Source: an uncultured Spirochaetaceae bacterium
GTDB taxonomy: Bacteria > Spirochaetota > Spirochaetia > Sphaerochaetales > Sphaerochaetaceae
Reading direction: 5' to 3'
Assembly (NCBI GenBank): GCA_944389975.1
Contig: CALXOH010000006.1
Coordinates: forward strand, 1 to 64,000
Length of the DNA: 64,000 nt
In this document: positions 9,268-17,788 of the stretch, piece by piece
Position numbering within the stretch: position 1 is the first letter of the stretch
How the letters are laid out: every line of letters starts with the position of its first letter
Translations under genes and position numbers: made by a program
The notes under the pieces: model-generated
What the model saw: the letters and a program-made list of their open reading frames with translations, nothing else
Databases searched by the model: none
What the model was told of the DNA's origin: nothing

Positions 9268-9270
9268 TCA
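9251..9270 (+). repeat. attL core, 20 bp
   Basis: ATCCCGATTACTCTTGATCA is identical to 45677-45696. It encodes the last residues and stop of the CDF gene. The next base differs (A here, C at attR), as does the preceding base, so the identity ends cleanly at 20 bp. Confidence 0.92.
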
Positions 9271-9398
9271 AATTTTTATCGTTTTTAATTGTTCTCAATT
9301 ATATTTAATTATTACTTATAATAAAAAGAGTTATTGAAATAAATTTTTCCGAATCGTTCTTAATTATTTTTATCCATTTTTAATTATTCTTCTCTCAA

Positions 9399-9429
9399 TG
9401 TGGGCAAAATGTGGGCAATTTGTGGGCAA
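9399..9429 (+). repeat. Integrase arm-type sites, left (three TGTGGGCAA copies)
   Basis: TGTGGGCAA occurs at 9399-9407, 9410-9418 and 9421-9429, with a period of exactly 11 bp, about one helical turn. The core GTGGGCAA recurs near attR at 45584 and 45595. Repeats on both arms, phased on one face of DNA, fit arm-binding sites for the tyrosine integrase. The 130 bases between attL and these sites are very AT-rich, which would help bending. Confidence 0.65.
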
Positions 9430-9466
9430 AAAAAACAATCCCCCTCAGTCGGTTGACCAAGGGGGA
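9428..9466 (-). terminator. Terminator of the phage late operon
   Basis: Minus-strand stem CCCCCT...AGGGGG (loop TGGTCAACCGACTG-like, 9440-9465) is followed by TTGTTTTTTTT. It comes straight after the last phage gene and keeps late transcription from running into the host CDF gene. Confidence 0.85.
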
Positions 9467-9476
9467 AAGGAGGTTG

Positions 9477-10052
9477 TCAGAACATCCATCCGATTCCTGC
9501 ACGGAACTGGAGTTTGTCAAGGTCAAACCGGGTTGTATCCTTGAGCATGTAGTCTGCGCCAAGTTCGGCCATCAGCGAGTTGCCGATGCGCGCTCCCAGC
9601 GTAAGACCAACGCCATACACAGGTTTCATCTTCTCAAAGCCAAGGATGCCGTCGACCATGACATACGCCTTGCTGCCGGCCTCGGCGCCGTCTTTCGCAA
9701 GCTTGTCTATCACTTCATCCTTTTCCTTCGAGGTCTCCCTCAAAGCTTCCATGTCGGCCCTTACCGCGACAAGGTCCTCATAGAGTATCCTTGCATCCTC
9801 TGCCGAGAGCCTTCTGCCCTCAGTCACCTTCTCCTCTATCCTTGACGTTTCCAAGGATATCGATGCTTCTGTCGAGCCTTCGCTCTGCATCCCTCCAGAG
9901 TCCGTCCTCGGCTCTTCTGCCTGGACTTCCTGAGCCAAGGTATCTGTAGGCTTTTCCGCCTGCGATCCTGTCACACGCCCTGGAAAAGCCCAAAGCAAGG
10001 AGGATGCCAGCAACAAGACCGACAAGCACATCACGAACTTTCTGCACATCAT
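9477..10052 (-). CDS. Exported protein with outer-membrane-like C-terminus, last gene of the late operon
   Basis: A 191-aa protein. It has a signal peptide (residues 1-22, cleavage probably after LLWA), a low-complexity region, a coiled coil at about 70-115, and a C-terminal beta-strand region YGVGLTLGARIG...FRAGIGWMF. The final Phe after alternating hydrophobics resembles an outer-membrane insertion signal. Its place after two small membrane proteins suggests a lysis role, such as a spanin-like envelope-disrupting protein, or lysogenic surface change. No spanin family was recognised. ATG overlaps the previous stop (ATGA). Confidence 0.5.
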   Translation of the reverse strand: MMCRKFVMCLSVLLLASSLLWAFPGRVTGSQAEKPTDTLAQEVQAEEPRTDSGGMQSEGSTEASISLETSRIEEKVTEGRRLSAEDARILYEDLVAVRADMEALRETSKEKDEVIDKLAKDGAEAGSKAYVMVDGILGFEKMKPVYGVGLTLGARIGNSLMAELGADYMLKDTTRFDLDKLQFRAGIGWMF

Positions 10053-10606
10053 TTTCCCTCCGTTATCTTCCTGATGTATTCACGGCCGCTTTCCGCAGCC
10101 TTCTTCTCTCCCGCCTTCTCGGCCTCTTCCACCGTCAAAGGCTGTCCGTCCTTGATCACAGTGAGCGGATGATCAAGATCAGGTGTTCCACCAAGCTTGT
10201 CATCGATATAGCGATAACGAAGCGTCACCTCGAGGCTCGACCTTACCCTGGCTTCGGCGACAGCCTTGCAGAACCGCGTGCCGAGAGCCATGAGGATGCC
10301 GATCGCCATCACGCAAAGCCAAAGGGAAACATAGCCCCAAGAGGTTGCAAGAACGGCCCCGATCCAGCCTCCGCAGGAAAGAAGCATGTAGATCTCGATC
10401 TGCCACATCTCAGGCGCATAGTCCTTGAGTACGAGATGGTAGACAAGCCTTGAAACGGTCACCCCGAGGCCTCCGAAGAAGACTCCCCAGAAAACCGCAT
10501 ACATGGCTCCCGTATCGAACACAAGCCCGGCTACAAGCGCTGCGACAATGCAGCAGATTATTCCGGGAATCCCGTAGATCAAAAGTTTTTTCTGCCAGAT
10601 CTTCAT
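10049..10606 (-). CDS. Phage membrane protein, about four helices, lysis cassette
   Basis: A 185-aa protein beginning MKIWQKKLLIYGIPG after AGGAGGCGGC. About four hydrophobic segments lie in residues 8-110, in two pairs, followed by a soluble charged C-terminal region of about 70 residues. No family recognised. It sits between the holin-like gene and the exported protein, with 4-base overlaps on both sides, so the three are translated as a block. Holin or antiholin is possible. Confidence 0.5.
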   Translation of the reverse strand: MKIWQKKLLIYGIPGIICCIVAALVAGLVFDTGAMYAVFWGVFFGGLGVTVSRLVYHLVLKDYAPEMWQIEIYMLLSCGGWIGAVLATSWGYVSLWLCVMAIGILMALGTRFCKAVAEARVRSSLEVTLRYRYIDDKLGGTPDLDHPLTVIKDGQPLTVEEAEKAGEKKAAESGREYIRKITEGK

Positions 10607-10953
10607 GCCGCCTCCTTCTGAAGTCTCTTCGCCCTGGCTTTCTTGAATATCCCGTGGGCGATGTCGTAGACGATGAACGAAAACCCCGTGTAGACGAGTC
10701 CGTTCCCGATGCCGTAGAGAAGCACCCTCGCCAGTCCCTTCCATCCTGTGACCTCGTACTGGAGCCAGCCGAAGAAGAACCCGACTGCAAGATACAAGGC
10801 AAGGAGGATGACGGGAAGCGGAGGAAGCCACCCCGGAAGCCTGGAGCGTTTTAACCAGTACCCGGCGATCATGATGACGGCGATCCATACGGCCATGATC
10901 GGATCAAGGTACGAGGCAAGAAGCTTCAGGACAGAGAATACAGGTGCACCCAT
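10603..10953 (-). CDS. Holin-like small membrane protein
   Basis: A 116-aa protein with about three to four membrane helices and a basic tail KKARAKRLQKEAA, typical of phage holins. The central LPGWLPPLPVILLALYLAVG segment resembles phage holin families found beside endolysins. I chose ATG 10953 because GAGGAGGG lies just upstream; the frame is open to 11067 but has no ribosome site there. Role in membrane permeabilisation is inferred from size, topology and position. The family was not identified with certainty. Confidence 0.55.
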   Translation of the reverse strand: MGAPVFSVLKLLASYLDPIMAVWIAVIMIAGYWLKRSRLPGWLPPLPVILLALYLAVGFFFGWLQYEVTGWKGLARVLLYGIGNGLVYTGFSFIVYDIAHGIFKKARAKRLQKEAA

Positions 10954-11004
10954 ATATCCCTCCTCTATCGCTATGCGTATCACGCCAAGGACGGCTGACG
11001 TACA

Positions 11005-11036
11005 TGACAAAAGAGGGGCGAAACGCCCCTGTGTCA
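11005..11036 (-). terminator. Hairpin between the fibre/invertase block and the lysis block
   Basis: AGGGGCG AAA CGCCCCT (11014-11030) is extended by outer TGACA/TGTCA pairs (11005-11009, 11032-11036). On the minus strand it is followed by CTTTTGTC, a weak T-tract, so it may end or attenuate transcription coming from the tail genes. It lies upstream of the holin-like gene. Confidence 0.45.
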
Positions 11037-11128
11037 TAGGAGTATCAATGTCGGTCTTGGCTTTCATGACTTTAGGATAGGTTCTAGGCTGTAAGCCTCA
11101 AAGCGAACCATTGCAGGAGGCGCAACAA

Positions 11129-11953
11129 ATGAAATCACTCAGATCATTCGCACGATGGCTGTCAACAAGAGGACTGAGCCAGAACACCGTAAAAAGCTAC
11201 GTACAGTCGGCAAAGCTGTATTCGAACCGGTACCCGACACTCTCGGAAGCCAACCTTCTCAAGTGGAAGGATCAGATGGCCGCAACGTACAAGCCAAAGA
11301 CGATCGCCATACGGATCAACGGCATCAACGCATACCTTACATTCTCCAAAGAGACATACAGGCTCAAGAACGTGAAGCTTCCAAGAGTGCATCATCTTGA
11401 GAAAGTAATATCGTTATCCGATTACAGCCGTCTGATGAAGGGATTGGCAAGGAAAGCCGAGGATGACCTTCTCTATCAGAAGTGGATGCTCCTTGTGAAG
11501 TTCATGGCCATGACGGGCGCAAGGGTTTCCGAAGTACTGCAGGTACAAGCTGAGCACATTGGGGAAAACAAGGTTCCAGTGCTGGCGAAAGGAGCAGTCT
11601 ACAGGACGATACTCATTCCGACAAGGCTATGCAGGGAGATCTCCACCTATCTTGAGAAAATCAGACAGGATGATGGTTATGTCTTCGGCAAGACGAAAGA
11701 CAAGCCATACTCGATCGGGACTGTGGAGGCAAGGCTGAAGAAGTTTGCAAAGGAGTTCCGTATTCCCAGGGAGGTGATGCACCCACACGCATTCAGACAT
11801 CTCTTCGGCAAGAACTTCATGCAGAGCAAGGGCGCTGACATTACAGTCCTTGCGGATCTATTGGGGCATGCATCGATAGAGACGACCCGCATCTACACGA
11901 GACGAAGCCAGGAAGAACAGCAGCAGGCCTTGGACAAGATCGTCACCTGGTAG
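11129..11953 (+). CDS. Tyrosine recombinase, predicted tail-fibre DNA invertase
   Basis: A 274-aa XerD-like recombinase. A SAM-like N-terminal domain occupies residues 1-90. The catalytic domain shows Arg in TGARVSEVL, Lys in VLAKGAVYR, HAFRH (His-x-x-Arg), the LGHASIETTRIYTR box with the Tyr nucleophile. ATG 11129 follows GCAGGAGG. It is the only plus-strand gene among the late genes apart from the cassettes. Its stop codon lies one base before the first of three 14-bp repeats that join alternative fibre ends. It is distinct from the prophage integrase at 44421, so its likely job is inversion of the adjacent cassettes. Confidence 0.85.
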   Translation: MKSLRSFARWLSTRGLSQNTVKSYVQSAKLYSNRYPTLSEANLLKWKDQMAATYKPKTIAIRINGINAYLTFSKETYRLKNVKLPRVHHLEKVISLSDYSRLMKGLARKAEDDLLYQKWMLLVKFMAMTGARVSEVLQVQAEHIGENKVPVLAKGAVYRTILIPTRLCREISTYLEKIRQDDGYVFGKTKDKPYSIGTVEARLKKFAKEFRIPREVMHPHAFRHLFGKNFMQSKGADITVLADLLGHASIETTRIYTRRSQEEQQQALDKIVTW

Positions 11954-11954
11954 A

Positions 11955-11968
11955 TAGTAGCGGTTACA
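11955..11968 (+). repeat. Crossover site S1 (plus orientation)
   Basis: TAGTAGCGGTTACA, identical to S2 at 12711 and to S3 on the minus strand at 13315. The core GTAGCGGTTAC is an imperfect palindrome (GTA-x-C-x-G-x-TAC), as expected for two recombinase arms. It encodes S-S-G-Y in the same frame at all three copies. Confidence 0.85.
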
Positions 11969-12222
11969 CGTACTTGCCTAACGGAGTGCTTATACAATGG
12001 GGTTCTGCATACATAGCTCAGAGAGATGGTACTTGTGTTAATAATTTCCCTCTTTCTTTTCCTCAAATATGTTGTTCCATGATTGCTGTTGCTACAGGAA
12101 CTAAAGGTGGTGATATAAACCATCTGAATTGCGTTTCCGTATATTCTACTTCGCGAACGGGATACAACATTACGCATTTTAGTAACCCGCGTACTTACGC
12201 TTGGATTGCCATCGGATATTGA
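11956..12222 (+). CDS. Silent tail-fibre C-terminal cassette C
   Basis: From the S1 site the frame reads SSGYTYLPNGVLIQWG and ends IAIGY at TGA 12220-12222. This is the 'LPNG-IQWG ... WIAIG' pattern of gp53-like tail-fibre C-terminal domains. It has no start of its own that makes sense of the domain, so it is not expressed as placed. Inversion between S1 and the fibre's site S3 would join it in frame to the fibre gene. About 87 residues after the shared SGY. Confidence 0.8.
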   Translation, partial: SSGYTYLPNGVLIQWGSAYIAQRDGTCVNNFPLSFPQICCSMIAVATGTKGGDINHLNCVSVYSTSRTGYNITHFSNPRTYAWIAIGY

Positions 12223-12236
12223 GGTATAATTTCTTT

Positions 12237-12713
12237 ATGGAAAACGAAGTGCAGACACCTGAATACATGTATTGGGATCCGGTCGAGGAAGCTTGCTATG
12301 CCGCTTTCCAGCTGGAGTTGCATAAAGACGATATCTTCACGTCTGAAGTGCGGTCAAGATTAAAGCCGATCTTGAAGGATGACTGGTTGGCTTTGATCGA
12401 ACTCAACGCAACACAAGGCAAGATAATCAAGAACAATCCGACAACAGATCTACCGATGACTACGGATCCGGAGCCGCTTTCGGAGAAAGAAGAACTTGAG
12501 ATGGAAAAACAGCAGATACAATCGGAACTTGAAGCTACAAATACTGAAACCATTCTCTATCTGCAGCAGCTCATGACACCGGCGATGATCCCGGGAGATG
12601 AAACATCCGAACCGATAATGACACCCGAGGAATATGCAGTGCTAAATGCCTCAAGGTTGCAGAAGGCAAACCGTCTGAAGGAGATCGAAACAGAATTGGC
12701 AGCCTTGGCATAG
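12237..12713 (+). CDS. Tail fibre assembly protein
   Basis: A 158-aa protein starting MENEVQTPEYMYW. The middle segment GKIIKNN...PMTTDPEPLSEKEELEME matches the usual 'GKvI..n..G.Pv..DPpP.t.eE' pattern of phage tail fibre assembly chaperones. A helical C-terminus follows. It starts 14 bases after cassette C and its TAG lies in the S2 site, so it belongs to the invertible DNA. As placed it points against the fibre gene. When S1 and S3 recombine it would follow fibre plus cassette C in one transcript. A TATAAT just upstream (12225-12230) could be a -10 box. Confidence 0.65.
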   Translation: MENEVQTPEYMYWDPVEEACYAAFQLELHKDDIFTSEVRSRLKPILKDDWLALIELNATQGKIIKNNPTTDLPMTTDPEPLSEKEELEMEKQQIQSELEATNTETILYLQQLMTPAMIPGDETSEPIMTPEEYAVLNASRLQKANRLKEIETELAALA

Positions 12714-12724
12714 TAGCGGTTACA
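12711..12724 (+). repeat. Crossover site S2 (plus orientation)
   Basis: TAGTAGCGGTTACA. It is direct with S1, so S1 x S2 would excise cassette C and the assembly gene (756 bp), and inverted to S3, so S2 x S3 flips about 0.6 kb. Its first TAG is the stop of the assembly gene. Confidence 0.85.
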
Positions 12725-13011
12725 CCATATTACCCAATGGCATGATGATCCAATGGGGATACATAAATGCTAATTCCTCATCAGGTGAGTATGATGTCAG
12801 GAAGGTGACTTTTTCCCCTTCGTTCAGCAGTACACCTTATTTCGGTATAGCTGTTCCAATTATTTCTGGTTACCGTGAAGAGAATGCATATGGATACCTT
12901 TCTACCAGTAAGACAGCTCAAGGAACAGGCACGGCAATTTCTTCCAGTTACATGTGTTTAACTACTTACAGAAATTTCAAGTTACTTTGGATAGCTATAG
13001 GTAAAGCGTGA
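12712..13011 (+). CDS. Silent tail-fibre C-terminal cassette B
   Basis: In frame from S2 it reads SSGYTILPNGMMIQWG and ends LLWIAIGKA at TGA 13009-13011. It lies tail to tail with the expressed fibre end, one base apart, in the near-palindrome GCGTGACTCACGC. An S2 x S3 inversion would exchange this end for the expressed one with no change of frame. It shares the first 14 and last 6 residues in pattern with the expressed cassette but differs in between. Confidence 0.82.
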   Translation, partial: SSGYTILPNGMMIQWGYINANSSSGEYDVRKVTFSPSFSSTPYFGIAVPIISGYREENAYGYLSTSKTAQGTGTAISSSYMCLTTYRNFKLLWIAIGKA

Positions 13012-13012
13012 C

Positions 13013-16000
13013 TCACGCCTTGCCTATGGCGATTATCAAAGCCCCGGTAAAGTCTTTGTGAGCAGCAAACACACAATATGATTTCGATAGGGCGATACCT
13101 GAATGTTGGGTCGCTTTTGTTCCGTCATACAGATACCCATAGAAATAATTATCTCGTGTAACGGTTGGGTTTATAATCGTCACATCGCAATAATACGGAG
13201 TTGCGCTAAATGAAACTGGAAACGTGCAAGTTGTTGGGTCATAGTCGCCTCCGTTCCAGTTTCCAATATTCGTCATCTTCTTCCATTGCAGTAGCAGGTT
13301 TCCGGGCAATGTTATGTAACCGCTACTACCCAAACTGCTGGCTCCCAGCTTCAGAGTGTCCAAAGTGGCATTGTCCGCAAACAAATTCCGGAACGGCTTG
13401 TCAGATTTTCCTAGGTCAAACGTCGATGCCTCCTTCGGTATGACGTTCATGACTTCGATCTGTCCCTCGGACGCCAGGAGATACAGCTTGAATGCAAAGT
13501 CAACATATATACTCGAGGCCCTCGACACCTGTACCTGTCTGCCTTCGCATGCAAACACGTAGTCGTCGGAAACTTTGGTCATTGATATCAGCCTGTTGCT
13601 GGTATGCACCGCCTCAGAGTTCACCGTCAGCGTGGACACCTCGGTGCTGTCCGTACTGAATACCGCTTGGTCAGTTATCCCCGAGGAGTTCAAGAACTCG
13701 CAGATCGTCCTTCCGGAAACACGAGTGAGGTTGCTTGCCGACACAAATACATTCGGAACATTCAGCGATGTCTCCGTCTCCCTGGAATAATCGGTGGAGG
13801 AAGAGGCGGCGAGGGAGCCGGAGTTGTTTGATTGTACGTAATAAATCCTGTTCTCCGCCCGTGGTTCATCTGCAAAGAAGTAGATACGGATATTCTTTAC
13901 GTTGACTTCGCTGTAGGAATAAACATAACGGTCGCCATCATTGTATGATCTTCCTGTCATAGTTTGACTCCAGGTGAAACTCTTTGAAGTTCCCCATTCA
14001 GTCGAAGATATGGAACCTGAAGTGCTTTTTCCTGAAGAAGAATAGATCATGTAGTAACGAGCCCCAACAGGTACAGTAACATTACGCGTTACGCTTTTTA
14101 TTCTCTTGACTCCTTCTTCATAGTTGGGATTACCAGACCCTGTCGACCAAGATGATGCTGCAATATACACGTCAGTCATCGTGCCATAGCCTATGATGGG
14201 AGCTGAGAGATTCTCCTCGCTCGACGAGTACCCCGGAGCGCACCTCAGCTTGGCACTGCCTGTGAAATTGTCCCAGTGCCAGAAGGACGAGTTATACATC
14301 ATCAACTCAATGCTCCAGCCCGGAGGAAGAATGTACATGCCCTTGTCCGTGCCGCCATGGTCGTTGTATGTGCTCAAGACCTCGGCGTTGGAAGAGTCGC
14401 GTATTATTACGGCCTTCTTAGTGAAGCTACCGGAGAGCGAGATCTCATACTCCACGAAGACAGGGAAACTGTAGTTGTTCGTCTTCTTTGCAATAGCCGT
14501 AACTGTGTTGGTGCTCGTATGGCCGTATTTTACATAAATACCAGTACGCTCATACGCTCCGAACCTTATCGAGCCGGCCGTAGTGACTTCCGAAGTAGTC
14601 GGCCCGTATGCGTTGTACGATGGCGGATAGTTTATCGCAAACTGGGTGCAAGCCACGCCGACAACCTTCATCGATGCACCTGCAGGCATGCTCATTACAT
14701 AATAGCCACCGCCATTTGTAAGCTGGGATTCCGATGCCGTCTTCAGCGCCTCGTACGCTGTAACACGGTACCAGAGATCATTTGCGAAGGTCTTCTCCAA
14801 TATCGATAATGGATGTCCGCTCGCGTCTACGAAAGACTGTGCCGCAATTGTCTTCAATGTCTCGTGCGTGATGGACGAAGCCATGATGTCGCCTGTCGCC
14901 ACAAGGTTCTCGAACTTCGCGGGGCTTCCGTCCGTGGGAAGCTCCCATGAGTGCGTTACGCCGTTTTCGTCCACTCCGCTTGCCTTCATACCTTTGGTGC
15001 TGATGTCAAAGCCGTTGCCGTTCTCATCCCTGCCTTCGATTTTATTCACAGAAAGCTTTCCCGAGATGTTTGCATCTGTAACGATGAGCTTGTCGGTCAT
15101 GAGCGTAGACACAAGCAGGTTCTGCAGCGCGACAATCGCTTCGGATTCCTCCTTGTTCTCATAGAGGCCCTTGAGATCGGAGAACGCCGCGAAAAGATGC
15201 GCGCTCGTGTTTGCCATGACCCATTCGCCATCACGGTACTCGTAGATGTTGCCGGTCAGGTAGTCATCATTCGTCTCTCCCGTATGCACACCGTAGTCTC
15301 CGGGGGCAAAGCACCCCTGCAGTCCCCTGGGAGAGTTCACAAGATCCTCGATGTCAGTGTTGAAATCCACCATGCCGATGTATACGGGGGCGGGAACTGC
15401 ACCTTTACGGACTATGATCTGCTGGTATGCCGTCACCGATGACGATCCATCAGAGGCTGTCGCGGTGGCGGTCACCACGATCGGGGTGAATGATGAAAGC
15501 ACGCTTTCTGCAACGCTCGTTATATCAAGACCGTACCTGTATGCATGGCTTGAGTCAGCCGTCAACGTGCCTGCTGATGTCGTGACGGAAAGCGTTGAGG
15601 CATTTATACCGCTGAATGTCACGTCAAGTGTAATCGTCTGACTCTCTGGGTCCTTCCGACCGAAGTAATCGAGCGTGAACTCCGAACGATCGGAGGATAT
15701 GCCGATCGAGATTGCCACGGCATCCGCACCCGGTTCCCCCTGGCTTCCCTGCGATCCTTGTGGCCCGGTTTCCCCCTGGGGACCTTGTTCGCCTTGCGGA
15801 CCCTGCGCCCCGGTCTCGCCCTGCGGGCCTTGGGCCCCGGTATCTCCTTTGTCGCCTTTGTCGCCTTTGTCTCCCTTGTCTCCGGTCATTCTTACGACAG
15901 TCCAGGGACTCTCTGATGAGACACGTATCCTGAGCCATACATATTCGCCCTCTGCCGGAGTCGGCTCCGTGGTCGTCCAGACCGCATCGGCTGCCGGTGC

Positions 16001-17788
16001 ATCAGTACCTGTCGTCACAGTCCATTCGAATTCGGCCGTCTCAGGTGCAATGGATACCATAGATACAGTCACTTCCCTGCTGTATAGCTTCCCTTCGTGG
16101 CTTATGGCAGCAGATATCGTGTTGGCTCCGGCGACAAGCTGAGTGTTCGTCAGGGTAAGGGTATTGCCGTGTTCGCCAGTAATCACGGAGCCATTGAGAT
16201 ACCATGTGGGCTCGCATTCGTATTCGCTTATCGCCTCTCCTCGAACCTTCAACACTACAGTCGATGCTCCTTCCTGGCTGAATATTACAGTCCTGTCCGC
16301 TTCAAGCACGAAGAAATTAGGAGACGATGACGGGAAGGAATGTGACCCGTCCACAGATACAACAGGTTTTGAGATGGTAACTTCCCCATATCCTTCGGCC
16401 TTGTAGCTGTAGAGTCCCGTATCATCGCTTGCTGTACGGGAGATGATGCGCACAACCGCATTAAGTCCCATTACGGACTGCTCGTCAAGCGTGACTATGC
16501 TGCCCGGCTCAAGGACCTCGAAGCTTTCGAACTGGTAGCTCCATATACCCTTGTTGTTGCGGTTGTAGATCGTTGTCGCCAAAGTAAGCGCGTCATCATA
16601 GTTGAAGATGAACTTCGAATCATAGGACTCCGGATTGGTTCCAGCAGGACCCACCCCGCCGTCAGAAGGCAGGAGGAATGAGGCATTCGCAAAAACTTCC
16701 ATCCGGATGCGTGGAAGCGAGAAGACGAAAAGGCCCTTCAGAGGCATCCTGTACTGGAGCCACGCATAGCCGCCTGTCTCGTCACAGTCGGAGACATGAC
16801 CCTTCACTTCCGGGGAGCCTGCGGAGACCATCGTATAGTCGACCTTGAAGTCCGAGAGATAGAGCCCTTCCATATCCTCGTATTCTCTGCTGTTCTTGAG
16901 TTCATCAAGCCCTTCTCCCCATTTCATCCTCGTGCCGACATCGCTTGGGTTGATGTCGCTGGGGAAGTGCCTCGGAGCCATGTTGTCAGTCTCACTCAGT
17001 GGATCAGACGAAAAGTGCAGCTCGCCCTCCCTTGAATAAAGCCTGACGTTCGGTACCGATATCTCCTTTGCGAATTTGACAAGCGCGCCGTCCGAGTCGT
17101 CATCGTTTCTCGTTGCCCTCAATGTATTGCGGAATACGGACACGGTCTTGCTGCTTGTCATGCCATTGGCCGTGCTGTAAAGTTTCAGTTTGCCTTCTTT
17201 CGTGAACGTATAGTCCCACTGGTACTCATAGAGGATCGAGGCAAGGATCTCGTCCAGATATTCCTCCGCTGCAAGCTCGCAGCGCGATATCGTCTTTGAA
17301 ATGGTCGGCAAGGATTCATCGAATACGGTGATTCCTCCCATTTGGCATATCGAGTGCACTATCGAATGCGAGGTGTCTGCAGGGTCGCATATCTTGTAGT
17401 TGTGCCACATGGCACTCATCACCGCGTTGCTCTCAGCCACCGAGGAGGTATCCTCATACACGTACTTGTGCAGCACTTCCGTATAATCGAGTATCTCCAA
17501 GGAAAGAGAGCTCAGGTTCCTTGCCTCCGCGGAAAGTGTCGCATACGGCCTGATCACTCCGGTGAAGAGGACTTCAGAGTCCTTCAGAAGCTGCGCCTTT
17601 ATCAGGTCATTCGAGCCAAGGATGCTTTCGGCAAGTTCCCCGGCCTTGACGTTGATTCTGCAGCTCTGCGTCACGTGCTTTCCCTTCTCTCCCACCGAAT
17701 AAGCCATGGAAAATCCAGAAGATAGGATTATGTCGTTGTATGTTTCGTAGCCCGATCCGAAATCGAGCTTGAGAATATAGCTGCTCAT
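13013..17788 (-). CDS. Tail tip / tail fibre protein with collagen-like stalk and switchable C-terminus
   Basis: A 1591-aa structural protein. The N-terminal ~480 residues resemble a tail-tip (baseplate) domain. Residues about 500-630 have Ig-like strands. A collagen-like Gly-x-y stretch ([11 protein letters not shown], then [10 protein letters not shown] repeats) runs about 633-688. A long fibre shaft follows. The final ~100 residues after SSGY (about 1491) are cassette [10 protein letters not shown]...IAIGKA, which probably binds the receptor. ATG 17788 is chosen because GGAGG lies 5 bases upstream; it overlaps the tape-measure stop. The 3' end is the expressed slot of the inversion system. 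Confidence 0.85.
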   Translation of the reverse strand: MSSYILKLDFGSGYETYNDIILSSGFSMAYSVGEKGKHVTQSCRINVKAGELAESILGSNDLIKAQLLKDSEVLFTGVIRPYATLSAEARNLSSLSLEILDYTEVLHKYVYEDTSSVAESNAVMSAMWHNYKICDPADTSHSIVHSICQMGGITVFDESLPTISKTISRCELAAEEYLDEILASILYEYQWDYTFTKEGKLKLYSTANGMTSSKTVSVFRNTLRATRNDDDSDGALVKFAKEISVPNVRLYSREGELHFSSDPLSETDNMAPRHFPSDINPSDVGTRMKWGEGLDELKNSREYEDMEGLYLSDFKVDYTMVSAGSPEVKGHVSDCDETGGYAWLQYRMPLKGLFVFSLPRIRMEVFANASFLLPSDGGVGPAGTNPESYDSKFIFNYDDALTLATTIYNRNNKGIWSYQFESFEVLEPGSIVTLDEQSVMGLNAVVRIISRTASDDTGLYSYKAEGYGEVTISKPVVSVDGSHSFPSSSPNFFVLEADRTVIFSQEGASTVVLKVRGEAISEYECEPTWYLNGSVITGEHGNTLTLTNTQLVAGANTISAAISHEGKLYSREVTVSMVSIAPETAEFEWTVTTGTDAPAADAVWTTTEPTPAEGEYVWLRIRVSSESPWTVVRMTGDKGDKGDKGDKGDTGAQGPQGETGAQGPQGEQGPQGETGPQGSQGSQGEPGADAVAISIGISSDRSEFTLDYFGRKDPESQTITLDVTFSGINASTLSVTTSAGTLTADSSHAYRYGLDITSVAESVLSSFTPIVVTATATASDGSSSVTAYQQIIVRKGAVPAPVYIGMVDFNTDIEDLVNSPRGLQGCFAPGDYGVHTGETNDDYLTGNIYEYRDGEWVMANTSAHLFAAFSDLKGLYENKEESEAIVALQNLLVSTLMTDKLIVTDANISGKLSVNKIEGRDENGNGFDISTKGMKASGVDENGVTHSWELPTDGSPAKFENLVATGDIMASSITHETLKTIAAQSFVDASGHPLSILEKTFANDLWYRVTAYEALKTASESQLTNGGGYYVMSMPAGASMKVVGVACTQFAINYPPSYNAYGPTTSEVTTAGSIRFGAYERTGIYVKYGHTSTNTVTAIAKKTNNYSFPVFVEYEISLSGSFTKKAVIIRDSSNAEVLSTYNDHGGTDKGMYILPPGWSIELMMYNSSFWHWDNFTGSAKLRCAPGYSSSEENLSAPIIGYGTMTDVYIAASSWSTGSGNPNYEEGVKRIKSVTRNVTVPVGARYYMIYSSSGKSTSGSISSTEWGTSKSFTWSQTMTGRSYNDGDRYVYSYSEVNVKNIRIYFFADEPRAENRIYYVQSNNSGSLAASSSTDYSRETETSLNVPNVFVSASNLTRVSGRTICEFLNSSGITDQAVFSTDSTEVSTLTVNSEAVHTSNRLISMTKVSDDYVFACEGRQVQVSRASSIYVDFAFKLYLLASEGQIEVMNVIPKEASTFDLGKSDKPFRNLFADNATLDTLKLGASSLGSSGYITLPGNLLLQWKKMTNIGNWNGGDYDPTTCTFPVSFSATPYYCDVTIINPTVTRDNYFYGYLYDGTKATQHSGIALSKSYCVFAAHKDFTGALIIAIGKA
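13315..13328 (-). repeat. Crossover site S3 within the fibre gene
   Basis: Minus-strand TAGTAGCGGTTACA inside the fibre reading frame (G-S-S-G-Y). It marks the junction between the constant fibre (upstream) and variable cassette A (13013-13314). Confidence 0.85.
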
